Positions 49,919-58,407 of a stretch of DNA of 64,000 nucleotides are shown here, piece after piece; the stretch's first letter is position 1; the number at the start of each line of letters is the position of its first letter. The notes beneath the pieces were generated by a model. It did not search any database, was not told the DNA's origin, and saw nothing but the letters and a program-made list of their open reading frames with translations. The stretch is taken from positions 186,001 to 250,000 of the forward strand of contig CAZHIQ010000002.1 of assembly GCA_964532595.1 (NCBI GenBank). Direction: 5' to 3'. The position numbers and the translations under genes are program-made. The stretch is from Chryseosolibacter sp964532595 (GTDB lineage Bacteria > Bacteroidota > Bacteroidia > Cytophagales > Cyclobacteriaceae).

Positions 49919-50596
49919 ATGGCGGAAAAAAGCAGTGTATTTGATATGATCGGGCCCGTGATGATTGGTCCCTCCAGCTCGCACACTGCCGGGGTGGTGC
50001 GGATCGGACGCGTCGCCCGGCGACTCTTGAGTGCCCGGCCCGACCAGGCAGAGATTACTTTTTACAATTCTTTTGCGCGGACGTATGAAGGCCATGGAAG
50101 TGATCGCGCTATTATCGCCGGACTTCTCGATTTCAAGACGGATGATAAACGTATTCGGGACGCGCTTGAACTGGCGACTAACGAGGGGCTTGAGTATACG
50201 TTCAAATCGGTCGGAAATGCGTCCACACTACACCCCAACACTGTCAGGCTTGTGATGAAGAAAGACGACCGACAAGTTGAGGTGGTCGGCGAAAGCCGGG
50301 GTGGGGGACTAATCAATATTTCAGAATTCAATGGATTCAAGGCCGACTTTAGCGCAAGTCTGCATACCCTTGTGATCACTGCCCGCGATATTAAAGGGAG
50401 TATCGCCTTTATTTCCGACGTGGTAGCACACGATGACTGCAATATCGCCACAATGTCGGTGTCGAGAAAAGGGAAGCATGATCTCGCTTGCCTTGTAATT
50501 GAGATGGATTCCGGTCTCAAGCCTATTACGTTAGAGTATTTGCGTGGCCTGAACTGGATCACTGAAGTGATTTACATACCTGATATAGATCTCTGA
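49919..50596 (+). CDS. L-serine dehydratase, beta subunit
   Basis: A 225-residue protein matching the beta subunit of the iron-sulfur L-serine ammonia-lyases: the opening SSVFDMIGPVMIGPSSSHTAG (residues 5-25), NSFARTYEGHGSDRAI, and a C-terminal ACT-like domain from about 150 (LVITARDIKGSIAFISDVVA) for ligand sensing. The alpha subunit, which holds the [4Fe-4S] cluster, is not adjacent; it must be elsewhere if the enzyme is active. The start is the ATG at 49919, because the open frame further upstream does not match. The TolC-like gene follows five bases later. Confidence 0.92.
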   Translation: MAEKSSVFDMIGPVMIGPSSSHTAGVVRIGRVARRLLSARPDQAEITFYNSFARTYEGHGSDRAIIAGLLDFKTDDKRIRDALELATNEGLEYTFKSVGNASTLHPNTVRLVMKKDDRQVEVVGESRGGGLINISEFNGFKADFSASLHTLVITARDIKGSIAFISDVVAHDDCNIATMSVSRKGKHDLACLVIEMDSGLKPITLEYLRGLNWITEVIYIPDIDL

Positions 50597-50601
50597 ACTC
50601 A

Positions 50602-52053
50602 ATGACCATAAAAAGAACCCTGCTTTTGCTGGCCTTAGTCGTGGGCGCTCATGTTGTATTGGCACAAGAGTCTACACGCCCTCCCGATAACGTATGGAGT
50701 CTGCGGGAATGTATCGACTACGCTTTGGCTCACAATCTTGATATCCGACGAAGTCAACTCGCCTACGAGCAGAGCGCAATTGACCGAAGACAGGCTATTC
50801 TTTCCCGGTTCCCCACGGCGAACGCTTTTAGTTCATACGGATACAACTGGGGGCGGGGTCTTGATCCCGTAACCAACCAGTTTGTTTCTTCGCAGCGCAA
50901 CAGTTACACCAGTGTGGGAGCAAGCAGTGACGTTATTCTCTTCAACGGCTTCAGGATTCAGAATACAATTAAGCAGGCGCGCAAGGAGAACGAGGCGTCG
51001 CAGGAAGATCTGCAACGTGCAAAGAACGATGTGACCCTGAACGTCATATCGCTTTTCGTCAATGTTGTCTTTAACAAGGAACTGGTCAACAACGCCCAGT
51101 ACCAGTTGGCGTCAAGCCAACAGCAGCTGGAGCGCACCCGAAAGCTCGTGGCTGCGGGGTCGCTGCCAAAGGCCGATGAGCTTAACCTGGAAGCACAGGT
51201 CGCTACAAACGAGGTGAACCTGATCAATCAGGAGAACGCGCTTAACCTCTCATTACTCGAACTTCAGCAAGCGCTGCAACTTCCCGCGTCAGGCGATTTT
51301 GATGTCGATGTTCCTGAATTACAGCCCGAAGATCTGGTACTGGAGCAAACCCGTGCTGAAATTTTTAACATCGCCAGGTCAACGATGCCGGAGATCAGGA
51401 GTTCACACCTGAGAATTGAGAGTTCGTATTACGGCGTAAAAGCGGCTCGTGGCAATCTGTTTCCGCGCCTCAGCGCAAGCGGATCCATTAACAGCAATTA
51501 TTCCAGTTCATCCGCCACGCGTTTCGTTCCCGATGGGACGTTTCAGGTTGTTGAAACCGGTTACTTCGTGCAGGGGTCGAACATGCCAGTTTATGGTTAC
51601 GAGCCGGTGGGTAGCTTCCGCGATATTTACGGCTTTCGCGATCAGATAAAGGACAACCTTTATAAATCGGTCAGCGTGACGCTAAGTATCCCGATCTTCA
51701 ACGGCCTTAATGCACGGTCGGCCATGCAGCGGGCGATGATTGCGAACGAGCAGGCGCGTATCAATGCACAGGAGACAGAAAATTTCCTCAGACAGACAGT
51801 CGAGACATCCTATAACAACGCCCTGGCGGCTGCCAAGGCTTTTACAGCCTCAACGCGACAGGTAGCTGCCCGCGAAGAGGCATACAGGATGGCCAAACAA
51901 CGTTTTGACATCGGTGCTGCCAATTATGTTGATTATCAGGTGGCCGAGAACGAATTGTTTCAGGCGCGAACAGAACTGGCCCGCGCCAAATACGAGTTTA
52001 TCTTCCGTAAGAAGGTTCTTGATTTCTATCTCGGCAAAGACCTAGAATTTTAA
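50602..52053 (+). CDS. TolC-family outer-membrane efflux protein
   Basis: A 483-residue outer-membrane channel of the TolC/OEP family. A signal peptide is at 1-21 (MTIKRTLLLLALVVGAHVVL). Two OEP repeats follow, each with helical coiled-coil hairpins (LRECIDYALAHNLDIRRSQL, then ARSAMQRAMIANEQARINAQ in the second half) and strand segments such as SDVILFNGFRIQN. A short tail ends YLGKDLEF. It lies ten bases upstream of a membrane-fusion protein gene, forming the outer two parts of a tripartite pump or secretion system. The inner-membrane pump is missing from this locus. Confidence 0.95.
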   Translation: MTIKRTLLLLALVVGAHVVLAQESTRPPDNVWSLRECIDYALAHNLDIRRSQLAYEQSAIDRRQAILSRFPTANAFSSYGYNWGRGLDPVTNQFVSSQRNSYTSVGASSDVILFNGFRIQNTIKQARKENEASQEDLQRAKNDVTLNVISLFVNVVFNKELVNNAQYQLASSQQQLERTRKLVAAGSLPKADELNLEAQVATNEVNLINQENALNLSLLELQQALQLPASGDFDVDVPELQPEDLVLEQTRAEIFNIARSTMPEIRSSHLRIESSYYGVKAARGNLFPRLSASGSINSNYSSSSATRFVPDGTFQVVETGYFVQGSNMPVYGYEPVGSFRDIYGFRDQIKDNLYKSVSVTLSIPIFNGLNARSAMQRAMIANEQARINAQETENFLRQTVETSYNNALAAAKAFTASTRQVAAREEAYRMAKQRFDIGAANYVDYQVAENELFQARTELARAKYEFIFRKKVLDFYLGKDLEF

Positions 52054-52063
52054 ATGTCCCACA

Positions 52064-53413
52064 ATGGCTAAAAGAAAAAAATCCTCAAACCGTAGCTTGT
52101 ATTGGATTATTGGCGGACTGCTGATCATCATCCTTTTTCTGGTCGTTGGCAAATCAGCGGGTTGGATCGGTAAACCGCGTCAAATTGAGGTGGAAACCGC
52201 TGTGGTCAAGCGTGCGAGTATAGTAGAAAAAGTCAGTGCCTCGGGTACGGTTCAGCCCGTTACTGAAGTCAAAATTGCACCGGAAGTCTCGGGTGAAATC
52301 ATCGACCTTCTTGTGGAAGAGGGCGACTCGGTTTCGCGAGGACAGCTGTTGGTTCGCATTCGTCCCGATGTGTGGGAAAGTCAATTGCAACGAGCCCGGG
52401 CATCGCTGAGTCAGCAAAGGGCAAACCTTGCCCAGGCCGAGGCCAGCCTCAATGCCGCACGTGCCGCATTCATCCGTGCGGAACAGGAGTATAAACGGCA
52501 GGAAACGCTGTGGAAAGAGAAGGTAATTTCTGAGGCTGACTGGCAGTTGGCTAAGCAGAACTTTACAATCGCGCAAACCGATGTGATTGCCGCGGAGAAG
52601 AATGTAGAGGCGGCCCGATACGTCATTGAGAGTACGGAAGCCTCCCTGCGCGAAGCGCAGGAGAATGTACGGAAAACTTCCGTGGTAGCGCCTATGGATG
52701 GCGTAGTATCAAAGTTACTGGTCAGAAAGGGTGAGCGCGTCGTAGGGACGGCTACGATGACGGGAACGGAAATGCTTCGTATCGCCGACCTCAATGTGAT
52801 GGAGGTACGCGTGGATGTCAACGAGAATGACATCGTACGTGTTTCGGTAGGAGATACGGCTATCATCGACGTCGACGCCTATGCGAGCACCAACAAGAAA
52901 TTTAAAGGTCTGGTTACTCTCATCGCGAATACGGCCAAGGAAAAGACTTCAGCGGATGCGATCACGGAGTTTGAGGTGAGAATCTTGATGCTCAAGTCGT
53001 CGTACGAAGACCTTATCAGGGAGGGAAGACGGTTTCCGTTCCGCCCCGGTATGACAGCAAGTGCCGACATTATCACCACGCAAAAGGAGAACGTTGTATC
53101 CGTACCTCTTGCCGCTGTCACCACACGTAACCCCGATCAGGCTAAGGGTCCCGAGACACCCAACCGGCCCGCGAGCCAGGAGCAAGACCCGCCACGCCCT
53201 CAACAGCAGCCGAAGACCGTCATTTTTGTCAATGATAATGGCGTGGCCAAAATGATGGAGGTCGAGACGGGTATAAGTGACTACGACAATATCGAGATAA
53301 TTTCTGAGCTGAGTGATAGCACGGAAGTTATCACCGGCCCGTTCCTGGTGGTTTCGTCACGATTGAAAGATGGAGACGCCATACGCCCGCTTCCTAAAAA
53401 GGAAGGCAAGTGA
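52064..53413 (+). CDS. Membrane-fusion (periplasmic adaptor) protein
   Basis: A 449-residue HlyD/AcrA-type adaptor linking an inner-membrane pump to TolC. One N-terminal anchor helix (about 14-32, LYWIIGGLLIIILFLVVG) is followed by the first lipoyl half-domain (VEKVSASGTVQPVTEVKIAP, SGEIIDLLVEEGDSVSRGQ), an alpha-helical hairpin (about 105-190) and the second lipoyl half (VVAPMDGVVSKLLVRKGERV). The beta-barrel and membrane-proximal domains complete it, with a Pro/Gln-rich stretch near 360-385. It most resembles MacA-like adaptors that work with MacB ABC transporters, but no pump gene follows; the next gene is inorganic pyrophosphatase. Confidence 0.94.
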   Translation: MAKRKKSSNRSLYWIIGGLLIIILFLVVGKSAGWIGKPRQIEVETAVVKRASIVEKVSASGTVQPVTEVKIAPEVSGEIIDLLVEEGDSVSRGQLLVRIRPDVWESQLQRARASLSQQRANLAQAEASLNAARAAFIRAEQEYKRQETLWKEKVISEADWQLAKQNFTIAQTDVIAAEKNVEAARYVIESTEASLREAQENVRKTSVVAPMDGVVSKLLVRKGERVVGTATMTGTEMLRIADLNVMEVRVDVNENDIVRVSVGDTAIIDVDAYASTNKKFKGLVTLIANTAKEKTSADAITEFEVRILMLKSSYEDLIREGRRFPFRPGMTASADIITTQKENVVSVPLAAVTTRNPDQAKGPETPNRPASQEQDPPRPQQQPKTVIFVNDNGVAKMMEVETGISDYDNIEIISELSDSTEVITGPFLVVSSRLKDGDAIRPLPKKEGK

Positions 53414-53450
53414 TGGGTGAACCTCTCGTGAAAAAGCCCTAAATTCGGCC

Positions 53451-53990
53451 ATGGTTCAACATCCGTGGCATGAGTTATCGGTCGGCGTGGAGCCACCGGC
53501 ACGCGTCAACGCCGTTATTGAGATTCCGAAGGGCTCGAGAGCGAAATACGAAATAGACAAGGAAAGCGGCCTTATTAAACTCGATCGCGTCATTTACGCA
53601 TCGATGTACTATCCGCTCAATTACGGCTTTATCCCTCAGACGCTGGGTGAAGACAACGATCCCCTGGACATCGTTGTGCTCACACAGGTATCCGTTGTCC
53701 CGCTGTGTGTTATTCCATCTAAAGTGATTGGTGTCATGCAAATGATTGACCGGGGGGAAGCTGATGAAAAGATTATCGCTGTCGCCGAGGAAGATCCCAG
53801 CGTGAGCCATATCTCAAGCGTTGAAGATTTGCCGGAACACCTGCTGTCGGAATTGCGCCATTTCTTCGAAAACTATAAGACGCTCGAGAAAAAAAAGGTG
53901 GTTGTTGACGAGTTCCTGGGGAGGGCGGAAGCGATGAGCGTGATTGAGGCCGGTGTAAAGCATTATAAGAAAATCATAAGAAAGGATTAG
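53451..53990 (+). CDS. ppa: Inorganic pyrophosphatase
   Basis: A soluble type I pyrophosphatase of 179 residues that hydrolyses PPi. The family signature EDNDPLDIVVL (residues 66-76) carries the metal-binding Asp residues, and SRAKYEIDKESGLIKLDRV, YPLNYGFIPQT and KVIGVMQMIDRGEADEKII provide the remaining active-site acids, Lys and Tyr. All are intact. It lies 37 bases after the adaptor gene but is functionally unrelated. The first GT gene follows 23 bases later. Confidence 0.97.
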   Translation: MVQHPWHELSVGVEPPARVNAVIEIPKGSRAKYEIDKESGLIKLDRVIYASMYYPLNYGFIPQTLGEDNDPLDIVVLTQVSVVPLCVIPSKVIGVMQMIDRGEADEKIIAVAEEDPSVSHISSVEDLPEHLLSELRHFFENYKTLEKKKVVVDEFLGRAEAMSVIEAGVKHYKKIIRKD

Positions 53991-54000
53991 CTCCTGTTGC

Positions 54001-54008
54001 TATCTTTG
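54001..54008 (+). promoter_or_regulatory. Candidate -7 box TATCTTTG before the first glycosyltransferase
   Basis: An exact match to TAnnTTTG that ends six bases before the ATG at 54014. If functional, the transcript would start at or very near the start codon. No clear -33 element. Confidence 0.35.
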
Positions 54009-54013
54009 TCGGA

Positions 54014-54829
54014 ATGAGAGTTTCCGTTATCATCAGTACCTACAACTCGCCTGAATGGTTGGAAAAGGTGCTCTGGGGTTATGAATGCCAGACGCACAAG
54101 GATTTCGAGGTGGTCATCGCCGATGACGGATCAGGCGAAGAGACGCTGAGGACCATCGAGCGCTTCAGGCAGGGGTCTTGCCTTGATATCGTCCACGTGT
54201 GGCATGAAGACCGCGGTTTCCAGAAATCGGAAATTCTCAACAAGGCGATTCAGGCATCGAGAACTGATTACCTGATCTTTTCCGATGGAGATTGTATCCC
54301 ACGAAAGGATTTCGTCACCGTCCATGCCCGGCATGCCGAACCCGGTTATTTCCTATCGGGCGGCTATTTCATGTTACCAATAGAAACGAGTCATGCGATT
54401 ACCCACGAAGACGTCATAAGCGAAAACGCCTTTCGGGTGAGTTGGTTAAAGGAACATGGCCTGAACGGCACCTATAAGACGCTAAAATTAACGAGTACCG
54501 GCAGCCTGCAGAAATTTCTGAACTTTGTTACGCCCACCAAAGCCACCTGGAACGGTCATAATTCCTCCGGTTGGAAAAAAGATTTGCTCGCCGTGAATGG
54601 GTTCAATGAGCAAATGCAGTACGGTGGACAGGATCGTGAGCTGGGTGAGCGGCTTATGAACAAGGGAATCAAGGGAAAGCAAATTCGATATAGTGCGGTT
54701 TGCATCCATCTCGAACACAAACGCGGTTACAAAACACTGGAGTCGATCCGCAAAAACAAGATGATCCGCAAGGAAACCAAGCTGCAAAAGCGGGTCTGGA
54801 CTGAATATGGCATTGTTAAGGAAAGGTAA
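54014..54829 (+). CDS. Family 2 glycosyltransferase (paralogue 1)
   Basis: A 271-residue GT2 enzyme. The GT-A fold starts with VSVIISTYNSPEWLEKVLWG, and FSDGDCIPR holds the DxD-type metal site. A WHEDRGF motif follows the first lobe, and the C-terminal part (SSGWKKDLLAVNGFNEQMQYGGQDRELGERL) resembles the galactosyltransferase-type C-terminal region with the GGxDxE acceptor-site motif. It probably adds a hexose to a lipopolysaccharide or surface glycan. It is a close paralogue of the gene at 55743, and a WaaE-like gene lies between them. Confidence 0.92.
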   Translation: MRVSVIISTYNSPEWLEKVLWGYECQTHKDFEVVIADDGSGEETLRTIERFRQGSCLDIVHVWHEDRGFQKSEILNKAIQASRTDYLIFSDGDCIPRKDFVTVHARHAEPGYFLSGGYFMLPIETSHAITHEDVISENAFRVSWLKEHGLNGTYKTLKLTSTGSLQKFLNFVTPTKATWNGHNSSGWKKDLLAVNGFNEQMQYGGQDRELGERLMNKGIKGKQIRYSAVCIHLEHKRGYKTLESIRKNKMIRKETKLQKRVWTEYGIVKER

Positions 54830-54947
54830 TGTTCCTTCGAGATTACCGCGGTGTTTCCGTTATCCGTTCCAACGAATGAAAAAGAAAATGGGTCTAAGCC
54901 AATGCATAGGCATGTATAATTGCATAAAAACCCCCTTCGTGTAGCGT

Positions 54948-55730
54948 ATGGGCCGCCCAGTCAGTATCTCGGCAACGGTCATAACCTATAACGAAGAGCG
55001 GAAAATAGAGAACTGCCTGAAGTCGTTAATGGAGGTGGCAGATGAAATCGTGGTGGTGGATTCTTTTTCAACCGACCGTACGGAAGAGATTTGCTCCCGC
55101 TACCCGGTTCGCTTTATCAAGAGGGCATTTGATGGGTACGTGGCACAGAAAAATAACGCGGTGGAGTATGCATCACACGATTACATTCTGGCGTTGGATG
55201 CCGACGAAGTACTGTCCGACGAGCTCAGGGATTCCATATTGACGGTAAAACAAAACTGGGACCCGCAGTACGACGGTTATTCCTTTAACCGGTTTAACAA
55301 CTACTGCGGACATTGGATCAGGTTTTGCGGGTGGTATCCTGATCGCAAGGTGAGGTTGTGGGACCGAAGAAAGGCTCGCTGGAGTGGGGAAGATCCCCAC
55401 GACCGCGTGGTGATTCCTCGCGAACGGCTTAAGCAGCTGAAGGGTGACTTGTTGCATTATGCTTATCACACGCTAGATGAGCACCTGCGACAGATGCACC
55501 GTTTTGCGGAGGTCGCAGCACGGGCGAAGTATCGCAACGGAAAGAAGGCTGTATTTCTTGTCCATGTGATACTCAATCCGATGTTCAAGTTCTTCCGGAA
55601 ATACGTCCTGCAACTCGGGTTTCTGGACGGGTATTATGGTTTGGTTTTTTGTGCTACAACCTCCGCAATGAATTTTTATAAGTACCTGCGTCTTTACGAA
55701 TACGGGCGCCGGGGACTACCAGAAGAATAA
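54948..55730 (+). CDS. Family 2 glycosyltransferase, WaaE/KdtX-like
   Basis: A 260-residue GT2 enzyme of the type that adds glucose to the lipopolysaccharide inner core (WaaE/KdtX-like). The opening ISATVITYNEERKIENCLKSL, the EIVVVDSFSTDRTEEIC segment, DYILALDADEVLSDELR with its DxD, and the NRFNNYCGHWIRFCGWYPD and RKVRLWDRRKARW motifs are characteristic. The C-terminal hydrophobic segment (LQLGFLDGYYGLVFCAT) may associate with the membrane. It sits between two paralogous GT2 genes, seven bases upstream of the next codon region. Substrate assignment is by family resemblance only. Confidence 0.92.
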   Translation: MGRPVSISATVITYNEERKIENCLKSLMEVADEIVVVDSFSTDRTEEICSRYPVRFIKRAFDGYVAQKNNAVEYASHDYILALDADEVLSDELRDSILTVKQNWDPQYDGYSFNRFNNYCGHWIRFCGWYPDRKVRLWDRRKARWSGEDPHDRVVIPRERLKQLKGDLLHYAYHTLDEHLRQMHRFAEVAARAKYRNGKKAVFLVHVILNPMFKFFRKYVLQLGFLDGYYGLVFCATTSAMNFYKYLRLYEYGRRGLPEE

Positions 55731-55742
55731 ACGAATGTGCGA

Positions 55743-56555
55743 ATGACTGTATCAGTGGTTATAAGTACCTATAATGCACCTGCCTGGCTGGAGAAGGTTC
55801 TGTGGGGATATACGCGCCAGAATTACAGAGACTTCGATATTATCATAGCCGACGATGGTTCGGGGGAGGAAACCCGAAGCGTGATTCGATACTTTCAGAA
55901 CAACACGTTACTCAAAATCAGGCATATCTGGCATGAAGACCGGGGATATCGCCGGCAGACTATTCTCAATAACGCTATTCTCAGCTCCGATGCTGACTAT
56001 TTGATATTTACTGACGGTGATTGCATTCCCCGCAACGACTTTGTCTATACGCACGTCTCGCAGGCGGAGCGGGGGTATTATCTGTCGGGTGGATACTGCA
56101 AGCTGTCCATGCACCTCAGCAAGAGTATTGAGAAAGATCATATCCTGAGTCAAGAATGCTTCAAGCTCAAATGGCTGCGTTCTATCGACTCCGTGGGTAT
56201 GTCTCAACGCAGGAAGCTGAATGCACGCGGTCGATGGGCGCGTTTTCTGGATATCGTTACAACGGCGAAGCCAACGTTTAATAATTGCAATTCCTCGGCG
56301 TGGAAGGCCGACCTTTTGGCGGTAAACGGCTATGACGAACGTATGCAATACGGAGGGTCTGATCGGGAGATAGGGGAGAGGTTGCGCAACTATGGTATTC
56401 AGGGAAAGCAGATTCGTCATCGTGCCATTGTTCTTCACCTCGATCACGCACGCGGGTATAAAACGGCTGAATCGATCCAGCGCAATCTTACAATTCGAAA
56501 GACCACTCGGGCCATGAAGGTAAGCTGGACACCTCATGGTATACAAAAACGGTAA
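55743..56555 (+). CDS. Family 2 glycosyltransferase (paralogue 2)
   Basis: A 270-residue GT2 enzyme closely related to the gene at 54014. They align from the start (TVSVVISTYNAPAWLEKVLWG against VSVIISTYNSPEWLEKVLWG) through FTDGDCIPR, WHEDRGY, LLAVNGYDERMQYGGSDRE and the tail, at roughly half identical residues by eye. I start at the ATG at 55743 so that the alignment begins at the first residue; a GTG two codons upstream is open. The duplication with divergence suggests that the two add similar sugars at different acceptor positions. A GT4 gene follows two bases after the stop. Confidence 0.92.
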   Translation: MTVSVVISTYNAPAWLEKVLWGYTRQNYRDFDIIIADDGSGEETRSVIRYFQNNTLLKIRHIWHEDRGYRRQTILNNAILSSDADYLIFTDGDCIPRNDFVYTHVSQAERGYYLSGGYCKLSMHLSKSIEKDHILSQECFKLKWLRSIDSVGMSQRRKLNARGRWARFLDIVTTAKPTFNNCNSSAWKADLLAVNGYDERMQYGGSDREIGERLRNYGIQGKQIRHRAIVLHLDHARGYKTAESIQRNLTIRKTTRAMKVSWTPHGIQKR

Positions 56556-56557
56556 GG

Positions 56558-57739
56558 ATGCAACACGAAGATATTCACGCGCCTCTGCGCATGTGTATTA
56601 CACGTTCGTCGCGCCACGCTTATTCCGAAACCTTCATTCGCGATCAGATTACGACCCTGCACAAGATGGCGGAGGTCCATACCGTTCACAGCGGACGATT
56701 TCCTGAGCGTAGGGAAGATGGCACGCTGCTTAGCCCACTACCCTTCTGGATGGCGCACAAATTGGTGAAAGGCATCACGGGGCGTCGCAATACCTTTTTC
56801 GGGCATCTGGGATTTAAGAAATTCTTGAGCGACCGACGGATAGAGGTGGTGTTGGGCAACTACGGCATTTCGGCGGCCCACCTGGTAGAACCCTGTCGCC
56901 AGCTTGGCGTCCCGCTGTTAGCTATCTTCCACGGGCATGACGCGAGCAACCGAAGATTGCTCGCCGCTTACCGACGTCGCTATCTCGCCCTCTTTGACTA
57001 CGCCTATGCTGTTATTGCGGTCTCCAAAGACATGCAAAAGGGATTGATTGCCATGGGGGCCAATCCCGATAAAGTGGTGCTGATACCCTACGGCGTCGAT
57101 GTTGAGAAGTTTAAACCTGTACCGTCCAGAAAGGAAAAAATGTTCCTGGCGGTGGGACGGTTTGTCGAGAAAAAAGGTCCGGAGTACACGATTCGGGCTT
57201 TTTCCGAGGTATTGAGAAAGCATCCCGACGCCCGGTTGGTGATGGTCGGGAAACACGACGAAAGGTATATGGAATGCGCGCGTCTGGTGACTGCGCTCGA
57301 TGTCGGTCATGCCGTTTCGTTTCCGGGCGTGCTTAGTCCAGATCAGGTAGCCTCCCTTATGGCCAGGGCACTGGCTTTCGTCCAACACTCGGTGACTGCG
57401 GCTAACGGAGATATGGAGGGTACACCGCTGAGCATTTTGGAAGCGTCGGCGAGCGGGTTGCCGATCATTAGTACGCGCCACGCAGGGATCAAAGAGGCCG
57501 TCGTGCATGGTCGGACCGGATTTCTGGTCGATGAAAAGGATACAGCGGGTATGGCCGAGTTTATGACTAAACTCCTGGATGATGAGGCCCTCGTCCCTGT
57601 CCTGGGAGGGGCGGGACGGGAACATATCCTGAAACACCACAATCAAGTTACACAGATTGCCAAGATTCATGAGCTGGCCATGAAAGCGAGCGGACGTCTT
57701 GTAACACAAGAAAGAGTATTACACCGCCCGACTGTATAG
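56558..57739 (+). CDS. Family 4 glycosyltransferase
   Basis: A 393-residue GT-B-fold enzyme. The C-terminal nucleotide-sugar domain is clear: VVLIPYGVDVEKFKP, FLAVGRFVEKKGPEYTIRAF, ARLVMVGKHD, and the donor-binding region EGTPLSILEASASGLPIIST with the E(x7)E pattern, followed by GIKEAVVHGRTGFLVDEKD. The N-terminal domain carries the SRHAYSETFIRDQI start and IFHGHDAS. It is last in a four-gene plus-strand glycosyltransferase set and probably adds a hexose to the same glycan. The convergent maf stop is two bases away. Confidence 0.94.
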   Translation: MQHEDIHAPLRMCITRSSRHAYSETFIRDQITTLHKMAEVHTVHSGRFPERREDGTLLSPLPFWMAHKLVKGITGRRNTFFGHLGFKKFLSDRRIEVVLGNYGISAAHLVEPCRQLGVPLLAIFHGHDASNRRLLAAYRRRYLALFDYAYAVIAVSKDMQKGLIAMGANPDKVVLIPYGVDVEKFKPVPSRKEKMFLAVGRFVEKKGPEYTIRAFSEVLRKHPDARLVMVGKHDERYMECARLVTALDVGHAVSFPGVLSPDQVASLMARALAFVQHSVTAANGDMEGTPLSILEASASGLPIISTRHAGIKEAVVHGRTGFLVDEKDTAGMAEFMTKLLDDEALVPVLGGAGREHILKHHNQVTQIAKIHELAMKASGRLVTQERVLHRPTV

Positions 57740-57741
57740 TG

Positions 57742-58407
57742 TCACCATCTCATAAGGCGCTGGTAAACTTTATGCACGGGCAATCCCATCACATTGAAGT
57801 AGGATCCTTCGATCGCGCGGATGATGACAATCCGTTCGCCCGATGCAGGCTGTGAATCTTCCACCAGCGACAACTTCCCGATCTCTTTCAGGAAAGCAAT
57901 CTCCTCCGCTGAGCACGGATTGACGCCGGGAGGGAGTGAGTCCTGTGCGCCATAGGCGCCTGCTTTGTCGAAGGGCTGAAAGGTGTCGATATACTGTTCA
58001 ATCTGTCTTTGGTCGAGTTCCTCAAAGGTGACATAAGTGGTCTCGTCGAAGCTTTCCTCTTTATCCGCCGATGTAATAGTTACTCCTGTCATTACTTTAT
58101 GAGTGCGTCCGGCAAGTCGCGAAAGCATATCCATCGCATCCTGTCGGTCGGTCGGCTTGTTTAGGATTGTGTCATCGAGAATAACAACGGTGTCGGCGGT
58201 TACGACAATTCTGTCTTCCGGGTGGGGACGGAAATAGGCTGCCTTGAGCGATGCCAGGTAACGGGCGACTTCACTGGCGGGCAGATGAGCAGGGTAGACT
58301 TCCTCTACCTCCGGTTTTGCAACTGTGAATTGCAGACCGGTAGCCTTCATGAGATATTGGCGGCGCGGCGACGATGAAGCGAGCACCAATGGACGTGAGT
58401 GAATCAT
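57742..58407 (-). CDS. Maf-family nucleotide pyrophosphatase
   Basis: A 221-residue Maf protein. Family members hydrolyse dTTP, UTP or modified nucleotides and may prevent their incorporation. The start SRPLVLASSSPRRQYLM, the ADTVVILDD active-site segment and the GAYGAQ-type motif KAGAYGAQDS are present; the last, with a Gln, favours the dTTP/UTP branch. It overlaps the DUF1015 gene as ATGA (58404-58407), so translation is coupled. Confidence 0.94.
   Translation of the reverse strand: MIHSRPLVLASSSPRRQYLMKATGLQFTVAKPEVEEVYPAHLPASEVARYLASLKAAYFRPHPEDRIVVTADTVVILDDTILNKPTDRQDAMDMLSRLAGRTHKVMTGVTITSADKEESFDETTYVTFEELDQRQIEQYIDTFQPFDKAGAYGAQDSLPPGVNPCSAEEIAFLKEIGKLSLVEDSQPASGERIVIIRAIEGSYFNVMGLPVHKVYQRLMRW

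Noticed and set aside
55908..56546. Minus-strand open frame of 212 codons opposite the second GT2 paralogue
   Set aside because: It is a shadow of a gene confirmed by its paralogue at 54014, which does not preserve the frame.
56918..57709. Minus-strand open frame of 263 codons opposite the GT4 gene
   Set aside because: It mirrors a clear family 4 glycosyltransferase. Its translation has no recognisable domain and irregular composition.
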